From Acidobacteriota bacterium (lineage in GTDB: Bacteria; Acidobacteriota; Thermoanaerobaculia; Multivoradales; Multivoraceae): DNA of 64,000 nucleotides. This document shows positions 17,984 to 26,492 of the stretch, piece after piece (the first letter of the stretch is position 1; every line of letters starts with the position of its first letter). The DNA lies in the NCBI GenBank assembly GCA_011525365.1, contig WTGQ01000002.1:3057948-3121947 (forward strand). The letters run 5' to 3'. The notes under the pieces were generated by a model. The model searched no databases. It was not told the origin of the DNA and saw only the letters and a list, made by a program, of their open reading frames with translations. The position numbers and the translations under genes are program-made.

Positions 17984-19042
17984 ATGACCACGCTGACCGC
18001 CGCCACACCCGAGCCACCGGTGCTCAAGGTGGGCATCGACCTGGGGACGTCCCGCAGTTCGATCTCCGCCGCGAACGGCGAGCGCCACATGGTGCGGAGC
18101 TACGTCGGCTGGCCGCGGGACATGGTCGCCCGCAAGGTGCTTCAGCGCGACGTGCTCGTGGGTATCGAGGCCCTGGAGAAACGGCCGATGCTCGATCTGC
18201 GCCGGCCGCTAGAGCGGGGCCTGATCAAGGAAGGGTCCGCCCGCGACGAGCAGGCGGTGCGCGAGATCGTCCGCCGGCTGCTCGAACTGGCCGTCCCCGA
18301 GGGGCGGAATCCGAAGCCGGCGATCCACGCCGTGGTCGGTGTGCCGGCCGAGACCCTCCGCGTGAACCGCCAGAACCTGCGGCGCATCCTCGACGGCCAG
18401 GTCGCCAGCACGATGATCGTCTCGGAACCGTTCGCCGTCGCCTATGGTCTCGACGCCCTGGTCCACACGATGGTCGTCGACATCGGCGCGGGGACGACGG
18501 ATCTGTGCGTTCTCATGGGCCGTTTCCCGACCGAGGGCGACCAGCGCACCCTGAACGTCGCGGGTGACGCCGTCGACAATCACCTGCACGCGCGAATTCA
18601 GGAACGCTTCCCCGACGCTTCGGTGTCGATCCACATGGCGCGCGCGTGGAAGGAGAAGCACTCCTTCGTGGGAGGAGGCGGCCCGGTCGTGGTCGACGCG
18701 CCGGTAAGCGGCAGGCCGACCCGGATCGACATCACCGAGCCGATGCGCACTGCCTGCGAGAGTCTCCTGGAGCCGCTGCGCGAGACGATGCTCGACCTGA
18801 TCGCACGGGTCGAGCCCGAGTACCAGAGCCGGGTCCGCAACAACGTGATCCTGACCGGCGGATCCGGCCTGATCCGCGGCCTTGGCGCGGCGCTGCAGAA
18901 TGCGCTCGGCGAGCTGGGGGGCGGACGCGTGCGCGTGGTCAAGGACCCTGTCTTCGTCGGTTCCGACGGCGGCCTGACCCTGGCCAACGATGTCCGCGAC
19001 GAGGACTGGTTGCGTCTGGCCGGACCCCGCGGCGATCAGTAG
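17984..19042 (+). CDS. MamK-family actin-like cytoskeletal ATPase
   Basis: Actin-fold protein of 352 residues. Phosphate-1 loop: VGIDLGTSRSS (from G17); phosphate-2 loop: VVDIGAGTTDL (D166); adenosine motif: ILTGGSGLIRGLGAAL near the C-terminus. Beyond these, RSYVGWPRDMVARKVL, RRPLERGLIKEG, VVGVPAE, IVSEPFAVAYGLD and VKDPVFVGSDGGLTLA match magnetosome MamK from memory of that family much more closely than MreB, ParM or FtsA. MamK polymerises and positions organelles, but relatives are known in bacteria without magnetosomes, and no magnetosome genes are visible here. Cytoplasmic filament function is inferred. Its 3' end overlaps the convergent methyltransferase by 7 bases. Confidence 0.85.
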   Translation: MTTLTAATPEPPVLKVGIDLGTSRSSISAANGERHMVRSYVGWPRDMVARKVLQRDVLVGIEALEKRPMLDLRRPLERGLIKEGSARDEQAVREIVRRLLELAVPEGRNPKPAIHAVVGVPAETLRVNRQNLRRILDGQVASTMIVSEPFAVAYGLDALVHTMVVDIGAGTTDLCVLMGRFPTEGDQRTLNVAGDAVDNHLHARIQERFPDASVSIHMARAWKEKHSFVGGGGPVVVDAPVSGRPTRIDITEPMRTACESLLEPLRETMLDLIARVEPEYQSRVRNNVILTGGSGLIRGLGAALQNALGELGGGRVRVVKDPVFVGSDGGLTLANDVRDEDWLRLAGPRGDQ

Positions 19043-19860
19043 CGCGCCACCAGGTAGACGACCCAACTGCCCTCGTTCGCCATCCGCGTACGGCGCCGGA
19101 AGATGCCGTTTCCTTCCCCGGTGCCGGCATCCCAGCCCTCGCCGTACACCTCGACGTCGTCGAACCCGGCCTCGGCCAGCAACTCCCGGACCTCGGGCAG
19201 GGTCCACATCCGCCATGCGTAGCGGAATACGTTGCGCACCTTCTCCCCACCCTCCGGCGTGAAGTGCATCGCGCAGCGCATCCAGTGGTCGACGGCGTTG
19301 AAGGCGAGCTGGTCCCAGGTGTAGGTGAAGGCCGGCAGCGCGACCCCGTCGACGCCCACGGAGGCCTCGATTTCGGTGTCCTCCGTCGTCACCTGAAACG
19401 AGTCCGTGCCGCCGAAGGCGTCCAGAACGAACAGGCCTCCCGGCTCGAGCGAGCGCCTCGCGGCCCGGAAGTAGTCCAGCATCACGCCGCGACCCGGGAA
19501 CAGGAAGAAGGAGAAGTTGAAGGCGACCTGCACGTCGACCGCGAGGCTGGCCGCCAGGCGCACGTCGCGGCACTCGAGTTCCACTCTGTCCTCGACGCAC
19601 CTGGCCTCGACCCGATTGCGCCAGCCCCAATCCAGCGTCGGGCGGTGGAGATCGACACCCCAGGCGCGGTTCCCGGGCCTGCGGGCGGCGAACGCGCTCG
19701 CCAGCGAGGCGGTACCGCAAAAGTCCTCCCGCAGGGTTCCGGGAAGCCGTCCGTTGAGGCGGCGATAGACCCGCTCGACGAAGTCGATGTCCACCTCCAC
19801 GTTCTGGACCGCCGCCTCGTAGAACCGATGGCGGTGCCGGCGGACCTCCGCGCGCTTCAC
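19036..19860 (-). CDS. Class I SAM-dependent methyltransferase
   Basis: Methyltransferase of about 274 residues with a Rossmann fold. The SAM-binding region is LREDFCGTASLASAFAAR followed by the acidic WGVDLHRPTLDWG; later FNFSFFLFPG and LEPGGLFVLDAFGG correspond to the post-motif strands. The C-terminus (WTLPEVRELLAEAGFDDVEVYGEGW) is typical of small-molecule methyltransferases. Start GTG 19860 gives a GTGA overlap with the HAD hydrolase stop; a longer open frame upstream lacks homology. The substrate is not known. Confidence 0.83.
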   Translation of the reverse strand: MKRAEVRRHRHRFYEAAVQNVEVDIDFVERVYRRLNGRLPGTLREDFCGTASLASAFAARRPGNRAWGVDLHRPTLDWGWRNRVEARCVEDRVELECRDVRLAASLAVDVQVAFNFSFFLFPGRGVMLDYFRAARRSLEPGGLFVLDAFGGTDSFQVTTEDTEIEASVGVDGVALPAFTYTWDQLAFNAVDHWMRCAMHFTPEGGEKVRNVFRYAWRMWTLPEVRELLAEAGFDDVEVYGEGWDAGTGEGNGIFRRRTRMANEGSWVVYLVARY

Positions 19861-20603
19861 GCGCGCCCCGGCGGCCCCGGCAACAGCGACGCCAGCTCGT
19901 CCAGGTCGGCCACCTTCGGGCAGTCCGTCTTCGGCCAGTCGGCCCAGGGATCGAGCAGGACGGCGTGAACACCGGCGGCCCACGCGCCGGCCACGTCGGC
20001 GGCGTACAGGTCACCCACGTGCACCGTCCGTTCCGGACGCGCGCCGGCCAGATCGAGCGCGACCTCGAAGATCCTCGGATCCGGCTTCTCGAACCCGACC
20101 ACCGTCGAGTCCACCAAACCGTCGAAGAGATGGTCCATGCCGATCCGGGTGAGGGTCCGCGCCATGCTGCCGTCGGAGTTGCTGACGACGACCATGCGGT
20201 AGCCGAGCGCGCGGATACGCTCGAGCGCCTTCCTCCTGCCCGGCAGCCTCCGGTTCCACAGCCGGTCGTTGCGCCCCGGCAGGAACAGCCGCTCCGCGAG
20301 CGCGGAAGCGACGGCGTCCGGCTCGACGCCATCCCGGCAGGACGCCGGTAACCGCTCGAGCATCGCTCCCAGGTAGAAGCGGAAGGCCCCGCCTCCCTCG
20401 GTCGTCCGGCGCTCGGCCAGGGCCGCGGACAACGCCGGCCGCGACGCCGCCTCCGCCCGTTCCAACTGCCGTCCCGAGCACTCCACGCCCAAGCCGGCCG
20501 CAGCGGCGGCGACCCGATCGAAGTCCATCGACAGGAAGGTGTTTCCTGCGTCGAAGAAGATCGTGTCGAGTTCCGCCCAGGGAACCGTTCGCGACGTCGT
20601 CAT
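19857..20603 (-). CDS. HAD-superfamily hydrolase
   Basis: Haloacid-dehalogenase-fold protein of 248 residues with a helical cap. Motif I is TIFFDAGNTF: the nucleophile Asp is there, but the second Asp usual in phosphatases is Gly. Motif II is VVVSNSD, the motif III Lys lies in GFEKPDPRIFEVAL, and motif IV is VHVGDLYAADVAGAWAAG. The DAGNT variant occurs in an established subgroup, so the protein is probably functional, perhaps as a phosphatase or dehalogenase-like enzyme. It leads a two-gene unit with the methyltransferase and diverges from the peroxidase gene. Confidence 0.82.
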   Translation of the reverse strand: MTTSRTVPWAELDTIFFDAGNTFLSMDFDRVAAAAAGLGVECSGRQLERAEAASRPALSAALAERRTTEGGGAFRFYLGAMLERLPASCRDGVEPDAVASALAERLFLPGRNDRLWNRRLPGRRKALERIRALGYRMVVVSNSDGSMARTLTRIGMDHLFDGLVDSTVVGFEKPDPRIFEVALDLAGARPERTVHVGDLYAADVAGAWAAGVHAVLLDPWADWPKTDCPKVADLDELASLLPGPPGRA

Positions 20604-20659
20604 GGCGGCTTAGTGTGCCACTGATCGGATCGTTTATTCTCCAATCACGGAGGACGACG

Positions 20660-21796
20660 ATGAAGCGAAGAAGCGTGATCGGTCCGGCGGCGCTCGCCAT
20701 GGCAACGGCTCTCCTGTTCGGCGCCGCGGCCGCCGCCCAGGAGGAGGAACCTTCACAAGCCTTGCAGCAGCTCGGCAACGACCTGTTCGCCGAGCTCCTG
20801 TTCAACAACCAGGGGACCGGCTTCGCGATTGCCTGCTCCGTGTGCCACGCCATCGGCGAGTCGGTGCCCGGCAAGCCCGAGCGCTACTACGCCGACCACA
20901 CGCCGACCAGCCTGACCGCGAACCGCGAGACGACCGAACGGAACGCGCAGACCCTGGCCGACGCCTCCCGCGCCGAGGTGTTCGGCTGGGATGGCGCCTA
21001 CGACTCGATGGAGGACATGATCCTCGACAAGCTGGTCGGCAAGCAGTACGGCTGGAGCGACGAGGACCGCGACGCGGGGATGGACAACGCGACCTACGTG
21101 CTGCTGAACGAGGGCCACAACGCGATCTCGGGCGTGCCCTATCTCGATCAGTTCCAGGAGGTCTACGGCCTGGACCTGGAATCCCTGCCGCGGCCCGAGG
21201 TGGCCGCGGCCGCCGCCCGCGCCCTGGCCGACTACACCCGCACGCTGAGCTACACGATGACCGCGCGCTGGGACGCGTTCGCCGAGCAGAACCGCTTCCG
21301 CAAGCAGCCGAACGACGACGAGGACATGCTGAACTACGCGGCGAGCATCGAGAGCCGGATCTTCAACCAGGAGGGGCGGAACCTGATCCGGCGGCCGGAA
21401 GGGTTCACCGAGACGGCCTACGAGGGCTTCAAGACCTTCTTCCGCGCCTTCGACGTCGAGTCCGTCGGCAACTGCGTCCGCTGCCACGTGCCGCCGACCT
21501 TCAGCGACTACGCGCTCCACGGCACCGGCGCCGGCGACTTCAAGACGCCGCCGCTCCGGAACCTCGCCCGCACCGACCCGTACCTGCACGACGGCAGCGC
21601 CGCCACCCTCGAAGACGCGATCCGGGCCCACATGGCACTGGCGGAAGCGGCCGACAGCGAACAGGAAGGCGTCGACCCGCTGTTCGGCGAGATCAACATC
21701 TCGGACGCGGACATCGAGCCGCTGGTGCTGTTCCTGCAGATGCTGGACGAGGTGGGGCCCGAGAACTTCCGCCACTACCTCATCAACTTCGAGTGA
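20660..21796 (+). CDS. Di-haem cytochrome c peroxidase/MauG family protein
   Basis: Exported di-haem protein of 378 residues. A Sec signal peptide runs to about AAAAAQ-EEE. Two c-type haem sites are present: CSVCH at 59-63 and CVRCH at 272-276, the normal spacing for bacterial peroxidases. The C-terminal half has FKTPPLRNLARTDPYLHDGSAATLEDAIR, a family hallmark. Predicted role: periplasmic reduction of hydrogen peroxide, or MauG-like oxidation of a partner. ATG 20660 has GGAGGA just upstream. It overlaps the next gene by 4 bases, so its partner may be that unknown exported protein. Confidence 0.9.
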   Translation: MKRRSVIGPAALAMATALLFGAAAAAQEEEPSQALQQLGNDLFAELLFNNQGTGFAIACSVCHAIGESVPGKPERYYADHTPTSLTANRETTERNAQTLADASRAEVFGWDGAYDSMEDMILDKLVGKQYGWSDEDRDAGMDNATYVLLNEGHNAISGVPYLDQFQEVYGLDLESLPRPEVAAAAARALADYTRTLSYTMTARWDAFAEQNRFRKQPNDDEDMLNYAASIESRIFNQEGRNLIRRPEGFTETAYEGFKTFFRAFDVESVGNCVRCHVPPTFSDYALHGTGAGDFKTPPLRNLARTDPYLHDGSAATLEDAIRAHMALAEAADSEQEGVDPLFGEINISDADIEPLVLFLQMLDEVGPENFRHYLINFE

Positions 21797-22455
21797 GAAG
21801 CGCTGGCCTCCCGCTCGTTGGGCCGCTGCTCGCCGCGCTGCTGCTCGCGGCGCCGCTTGCCGCCGATCCTTCCCTCGAGCGCACGGCGGAGCTGCCTCCG
21901 GATCTGCCGGACTGGCTGTCGCCCCTGCTCGATCCGGCCGGCTACAGGGTGGTCCGCGACGAGGGCCAGCCGATCGAGTTCTGGTTCCCGCCCGCGCTTC
22001 CCATGCAGGACCCCTCGGCCGAACTCGGGGTCGAGTATCCGACCCTGCCTCCCGGCGGTCTGGTCGGCCTGATGCGCACGACGGACGACTGGAGTACCTA
22101 CAAGAAGCAGATCGTGCCGGCCGGCACCTACACCCTCCGCTACGCCGTGCAGCCGGCGGACGGCGACCACACCGGGCAGACCTGGTTCCGCGACTTCCTG
22201 GTCCTCATTCCGGTCGCTCTCGACACGTTCGATCCCTACGGCTTCCCGGAGCAGGAGCCCCTGGTCGAAGCCAGCATCACGATCATCGAAGGCGCCACCC
22301 ATCCAATGACGATGGCCCTGTTTCAGAACTACGATGGCGCCGAGAGCGCCACCATGTTCTGGAACGACCTCGACCAGCCCACTCTGGCCGTGCCCCTCGG
22401 CGGCGTGACCCTGGGGCTCGTCGTCGAGGGCCAGGGCGAGGAAGTGCCGCTCTAG
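21793..22455 (+). CDS. Exported protein of unknown function, coupled to the peroxidase
   Basis: Not recognised. About 220 residues from GTG 21793, which overlaps the peroxidase stop (GTGA). An N-terminal signal peptide (LVGPLLAALLLAAPLAA) is followed by a soluble, beta-rich domain with no Cys and no haem motif. Visible features include IEFWFPPALPMQD, a GLMRTTDDWSTYKKQIVPAGTY segment, YAVQPADGDHTG and RDFLVLIPV, which look like a small secreted sandwich fold. Translational coupling suggests it acts with the peroxidase, for example as a binding partner or substrate; this is inference. Confidence 0.72.
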   Translation: MRSAGLPLVGPLLAALLLAAPLAADPSLERTAELPPDLPDWLSPLLDPAGYRVVRDEGQPIEFWFPPALPMQDPSAELGVEYPTLPPGGLVGLMRTTDDWSTYKKQIVPAGTYTLRYAVQPADGDHTGQTWFRDFLVLIPVALDTFDPYGFPEQEPLVEASITIIEGATHPMTMALFQNYDGAESATMFWNDLDQPTLAVPLGGVTLGLVVEGQGEEVPL

Positions 22456-22473
22456 TTGCCGCGGTAGCAGCCG

Positions 22474-23274
22474 CTAGCGACTTCGCGTCAGCGGCACGAA
22501 GCGCACCGGGATCACCCGAGTCCGCTCCAACGTCCCGTCCGCCTGCTTCTCCAGCACCTGGAGTTCCTGGCGACCGCCATCGGGCCCCACCGGCAGCACC
22601 AGTCGGCCGCCGACAGCCAACTGGTCGACCAGGGGCTGCGGCACATGGTCCGGCGCCGCAGTGACGACGATCGCGTCGAACGGCTCTTGCTCCGGCCAGC
22701 CCAAGTAGCCGTCGCCGATCCGGGTCGTCACGTTCTCGTACCCGGCCGCGTCAAGCGCCGCCGCCGCCCGCAGCCCGAGTGGCTCCACGATCTCGATCGT
22801 GAACACATGGTCCACGATCTCCGCCAGCACCGCGGCCTGGTAGCCCGAGCCGGTGCCGATCTCGAGCACCTTGTCCTCCGGGTTGGGCTGGGCGAGCTCG
22901 GTCATCAGCGCCACGATGTAGGGCTGGGAAATCGTCTGCTGCCAGCCGATCCCGAGCGGCGAGTCGCGGTAGGCCCACTCGCGAATCTCCTCCGGGACGA
23001 AGAGGTGGCGCTCGACCTTCTCCATCGCGTCGATTACGCGCACGTCGAGTACCGGCGGCCTGCCGTCCCTGGGCTCAGCGATCGTGTCGCGCACCATGCG
23101 CCGCCTCAGTTCGGCGAAGTCGACCGCCTCCTGGGCCGACGCCGTACAGCCCGCGAGGCCGACGCTCGCCGCCGCGGCAACGCCCAGAATGCCGGGCCTC
23201 GACCGGTGCCCGAGGCCCGCGTATAGCCTTCGCAGGCTCTTCCCGACTCCGCCGCCAACCGAGATCCGCGTCAT
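22474..23274 (-). CDS. pcm: Protein-L-isoaspartate O-methyltransferase-like lipoprotein
   Basis: About 266 residues. The C-terminal 200 match Pcm: FVPEEIREWAYRDSPLGIGW, QQTISQPYIVALMTELA, SAM motif I VLEIGTGSGYQAAVLAE, FDAIVVTAAPDHVPQPLVDQL and GGRLVLPVG. Pcm methylates L-isoaspartate in damaged proteins using SAM. The unusual part is the N-terminus, with a basic stretch and a hydrophobic core ending VGLAG-C, a full lipobox. This predicts a lipid-anchored protein outside the cytoplasm, where SAM is not expected. ATG 23274 follows a GAGAGACG stretch. The protein diverges from the MFS transporter. Confidence 0.85.
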   Translation of the reverse strand: MTRISVGGGVGKSLRRLYAGLGHRSRPGILGVAAAASVGLAGCTASAQEAVDFAELRRRMVRDTIAEPRDGRPPVLDVRVIDAMEKVERHLFVPEEIREWAYRDSPLGIGWQQTISQPYIVALMTELAQPNPEDKVLEIGTGSGYQAAVLAEIVDHVFTIEIVEPLGLRAAAALDAAGYENVTTRIGDGYLGWPEQEPFDAIVVTAAPDHVPQPLVDQLAVGGRLVLPVGPDGGRQELQVLEKQADGTLERTRVIPVRFVPLTRSR

Positions 23275-23332
23275 CGTCTCTCCCGCTACCCCTGCCGTCA
23301 GCCTGTGGCGCCGACCGGGCCTCCTAGCGTAC

Positions 23333-24496
23333 ATGGGGTCGTGGGCCTGCTCGAGCGCCGGCCTCGCGATGCAACAGCTCCTGCTGGTCTGGCTGCTCGC
23401 CGGAGTACTCGCTCTGCCCGCCGACCGGGTCGGCCCGCTACAGGCGGCAATCGGCCTGCCCGGCGTGATCATCATGCTCTGGGGCGGCGCCAACGCCGAC
23501 CGCACGGACGCCAGGGCCATCCTGACCCGCGTGTTCGGCGCCGCGGCGCTCGTCCCCGTCGGTCTGGTCCTGGCGCTGGAACTGGGCGAACTCAACGTGT
23601 GGACGGTCACCGTCTGGGGACTCGGCATCAGCGCCGCGCTCTCGTTCTCCAGTCCGGCGCAGCAGGCGGTGCTGAACAGGATCGCGGGACGCGACCTGCA
23701 GCGCGGAGTGACCGCGGCCACCGCGATCAGCATGTTCACCTACATGATCGGACTCAGGGTCGCCGGACAGCTCGACTCCTTCGGACTGCGACAGGTCCTG
23801 CTGGCCCAGAGCCTCTGCCTGGCAGTCGCGGCCCTCTGGATCCGTCGGATCGGACCGCAGCCCGCGAACGACGGGGAGTCCGGAGCACCCGCCTGGCGGC
23901 GCATCGTCGAGGGTTTCCGGGCCTCCTACCACCAGCGAGCCGTGTTCGACGCGATGACCGTGAACTTCGTCTCCAGCATCTTCAATGCCGGCGCCTTCTT
24001 CACCGTGCTTCCCTTTATCGTGCTCCGCGTCTACGACGGCGACGCGGAACTCCTGTCCTGGCTGATGATCCTGTTCTTCGCCGGCGCCGTCGTCTCCAAC
24101 CTGATCATGCTCCGGTTCATGCCGTTTCAGCAGCCCGGGCGCTGGTTCGTCGTGCTGCAACTCTCGCGGATCCTCGTCCTGTTCCTGATCTGGATCGAAC
24201 CGGCCTGGTGGCTGGTCGTGACGGCGAGCGTCGCCTGGGGCCTGAACATGGGCGTCACGACCACGCTCGCCCGCGCAATCGTCCAGGAAGCCGCCGAGCC
24301 GCAGACCCGGGGCCGCGTCATGTCCGTCTTCGGCCTCGGCCTGCTCGGCGCTCCGCTGATCGGCGCCGTCATCCTGGGCTGGATCGTCGAGGAGTACGGC
24401 GCCCTCGCCGGCCTGGTCCCCGGCATGGCGGCGTCGGTGCTGCTGTTCATCTACAGCATGACTGCCACGGGATTGTGGCGGTATCGGTCGTCCTGA
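23333..24496 (+). CDS. MFS transporter (MFS_3/EntS-like)
   Basis: Major-facilitator carrier of roughly 390-400 residues with about 11-12 hydrophobic helices. Helix 1 includes GLAMQQLLLVWLLAG; a conserved loop reads GGANADRTDARAILTRVF; later TRGRVMSVFGLGLLGAPLIGAVILG resembles the EntS/MFS_3 export group. The start is uncertain. ATG 23333 falls within the first helix, while in-frame sequence continues upstream (SLWRRPGLLAY) without an obvious ATG/GTG until 23189, inside the divergent pcm gene. A CTG start at 23303 is possible. The substrate is unknown. It is convergent with the dehydratase. Confidence 0.82.
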   Translation: MGSWACSSAGLAMQQLLLVWLLAGVLALPADRVGPLQAAIGLPGVIIMLWGGANADRTDARAILTRVFGAAALVPVGLVLALELGELNVWTVTVWGLGISAALSFSSPAQQAVLNRIAGRDLQRGVTAATAISMFTYMIGLRVAGQLDSFGLRQVLLAQSLCLAVAALWIRRIGPQPANDGESGAPAWRRIVEGFRASYHQRAVFDAMTVNFVSSIFNAGAFFTVLPFIVLRVYDGDAELLSWLMILFFAGAVVSNLIMLRFMPFQQPGRWFVVLQLSRILVLFLIWIEPAWWLVVTASVAWGLNMGVTTTLARAIVQEAAEPQTRGRVMSVFGLGLLGAPLIGAVILGWIVEEYGALAGLVPGMAASVLLFIYSMTATGLWRYRSS

Positions 24497-24518
24497 CGCC
24501 GTGACGCCCGAGCACCGA

Positions 24519-25523
24519 TCAGGAACGAAGTCGACCCTCGTCGAGCTCGCAGTACCGATCGTACGTATCCCGGTCGATGTTCGACCCGCAGAGGATCAGC
24601 CCCACACGCGCGCCCGAAAGCTCCTCGGCGAGACCCGGCAAGGCAGCGGTCGTGGCGGCGCACGCGGGCTCCACGGCGAGCTTCAGCTCCCGAAAGATGA
24701 GCCCCATCGCTTGAGCCAACTCGCGGTCGGTGACCAGGGCGAGCCGATCCACGTTGCTTCTGCAGAGCGTGAAGGGCAGCCGTTCGGTCATGGGCGGCGC
24801 CAGACTGTCCGCGATGGTGTCGACGGCTTCGAGGCGCTCCGGTCTGCCGGATCTGAAGCTCCGGTGCATGGCGTCGGCGCCGGCGGGTTCCACGCCGACG
24901 ACGAGGCAATCGGGGTTCAGTCGCTTCGTGACCGCCGACACGCCCCCGGCCAGACCGCCCCCGCCGATGGCGACGATGAGCACGTCGAGGTCTCCAAGCT
25001 GCCGATGCATCTCGAGACCGAGCGTCGCCGCGCCGAGGGCCGTCGCCACACCGTCGAATGGATGGATCGTCGCCCGGCCCTCCGCGGCCGCGATCCCGGC
25101 CACCATCTCGAATCCGCTCGGGCCATCCTCAGCCATCAGGACCTCAGCGCCAAGCGCCCTGGCCAGGTCGACGCGCGCCGGATTGGCCGATCGCTGCATG
25201 ACGACCTTCGCGCTGGTCCCCGCCGCCTTCGCCGCATATGCCACGGCGATCGCGTGATTGCCCGCGCTCATGGCCGTGACGCCGGCCCGTAGTTGTTCGG
25301 CGCTCAGTCGCAGGACATTCGACAAGGCCCCTCGCGCCTTGAACGTACCGGAGCGCTGAAAGAGCTCCAGCTTGGCGTGGACACGGCTGCTCCCCGGCAG
25401 GACCGCCCGCATCTCGGGGCCCGACCACTCGACGACCGGCGTCTCGCCGATGTGAGGAGCGATCAGCGCAAGCGTCTCTTCGACTGCCTCCAGCGTGATG
25501 CCATGGTCGTCCTCGCTCACCAC
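24519..25523 (-). CDS. Threonine/serine dehydratase-like PLP enzyme
   Basis: Fold-type II pyridoxal-phosphate enzyme of about 334 residues, predicted to deaminate threonine or serine, or to act on a related amino acid. The PLP lysine is in RSGTFKARGALSNV, the substrate loop is TAMSAGNHAIAVAYAA, and the phosphate-binding glycine loop is IVAIGGGGLAGGVSAV. It lacks the C-terminal ACT regulatory domain of biosynthetic IlvA, so it is more like catabolic TdcB or serine racemase-type enzymes. The start is one of two consecutive GTGs (25523 or 25520). It lies 67 bases downstream of the second Pcm-like gene, in the same direction. Confidence 0.85.
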   Translation of the reverse strand: MVSEDDHGITLEAVEETLALIAPHIGETPVVEWSGPEMRAVLPGSSRVHAKLELFQRSGTFKARGALSNVLRLSAEQLRAGVTAMSAGNHAIAVAYAAKAAGTSAKVVMQRSANPARVDLARALGAEVLMAEDGPSGFEMVAGIAAAEGRATIHPFDGVATALGAATLGLEMHRQLGDLDVLIVAIGGGGLAGGVSAVTKRLNPDCLVVGVEPAGADAMHRSFRSGRPERLEAVDTIADSLAPPMTERLPFTLCRSNVDRLALVTDRELAQAMGLIFRELKLAVEPACAATTAALPGLAEELSGARVGLILCGSNIDRDTYDRYCELDEGRLRS

Positions 25524-25590
25524 CGTGGACTCTACCGGCGGGAACAGGCGAGCCGGACAGCCTCGGCTTCGACGCCGACGACCGCGCCGA

Positions 25591-26370
25591 TCAATCGTCG
25601 CTGGGCAGCGGCGGGAAGCGCACTTCGAGCACTGACCTCGTTGCGACCGAGCCGTCCGGCAGCTTCTCCAACACCTGGAGCACCTGGGGGCCCTCGCGCG
25701 GTCCCACGGGCGCCACGAGCTTCCCGCCCAGGGCAAGCTGGTCGATCAGCGTCTGCGGCACGGGCTCGACCGGCCCCTTGACGACGATCGAGTCGAAGGG
25801 CGCGAACTCCGGCCAACCCTCGAACGGGTCGCCGACCCCTACCGTCACGTTGCCGTAGCCGAGATCGCCGAGGGTGGCGGCGGCCCGCTGAGCCAGCGTC
25901 TCGACGGGCTCGATCGTGTAGACGCGCTCGAACATCTCGGACAGTACGGCCGCCTGGTAGCCGGCACCAGTGCCGATCTCCAGCACCTTGTGACCGCGCC
26001 CGCGCGCAGCGAGATCCGTCATCAACGCCACGAGGAACGGCTCCGGAATCGTCCGGCCCCAGCCGATCGGCAGCGACTTCGCGGCATACGCGTCCTCCCT
26101 CCGCCAGTCGGAAACGAAACGATGGCGCGGTACCCGAACCATCACGCTGAAAGTGGGAATCAAGTCGAACCCATGACCGACAGGCTCAAAGACGGCTACC
26201 TGAAGTGTCGCCCCGTCGTTCGGGGTTACATAGCGGGCTCCCAGAGCCACATTCCTGGACAACCAGACCGTGAAGTAGGACACCGCGAAGAGCGTGAAGA
26301 CGCCCGCCCCCCAGACGACGACCTGGGCGAACGCGACGGGGTGTACCGAAGACCGGTCGGCCTCTCGCAT
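25591..26370 (-). CDS. Membrane-anchored isoaspartyl-methyltransferase-like protein
   Basis: About 259 residues. It begins with one transmembrane segment (VAFAQVVVWGAGVFTLFAVSYFTVWL), then an extra 50-residue beta-like insert, then a Pcm-type domain: VPRHRFVSDWRREDAYAAKSLPIGWG, SAM motif VLEIGTGAGYQAAVLSE, and FDSIVVKGPVEPVPQTLIDQLALGGKLVAPVG. The normal GQTIS-QPY segment is changed to GRTIPEPF, and VVTA to VVKG, so catalysis may differ. It is a distant paralogue of the lipoprotein Pcm at 22474-23274. The start is tentative; an in-frame GTG about 110 bases upstream would add a basic extension. Confidence 0.75.
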   Translation of the reverse strand: MREADRSSVHPVAFAQVVVWGAGVFTLFAVSYFTVWLSRNVALGARYVTPNDGATLQVAVFEPVGHGFDLIPTFSVMVRVPRHRFVSDWRREDAYAAKSLPIGWGRTIPEPFLVALMTDLAARGRGHKVLEIGTGAGYQAAVLSEMFERVYTIEPVETLAQRAAATLGDLGYGNVTVGVGDPFEGWPEFAPFDSIVVKGPVEPVPQTLIDQLALGGKLVAPVGPREGPQVLQVLEKLPDGSVATRSVLEVRFPPLPSDD

Positions 26371-26492
26371 CAACGCGGAAAGTCGCGGACGTCCAAGTCG
26401 AACCGACTGAAACCTGAACGCACCATGGCCTCGACCTTCGTCGCCGACTCGCCTCCGGAAAGTCAAGGAGCGCCAGATCTTCACTTCTGGTC

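Noticed and set aside
17984..19042. A magnetosome gene island
   Set aside because: Only a MamK-like gene is present, with none of the other mam genes such as mamA, mamB, mamE, mamI, mamM or mamO in the window.
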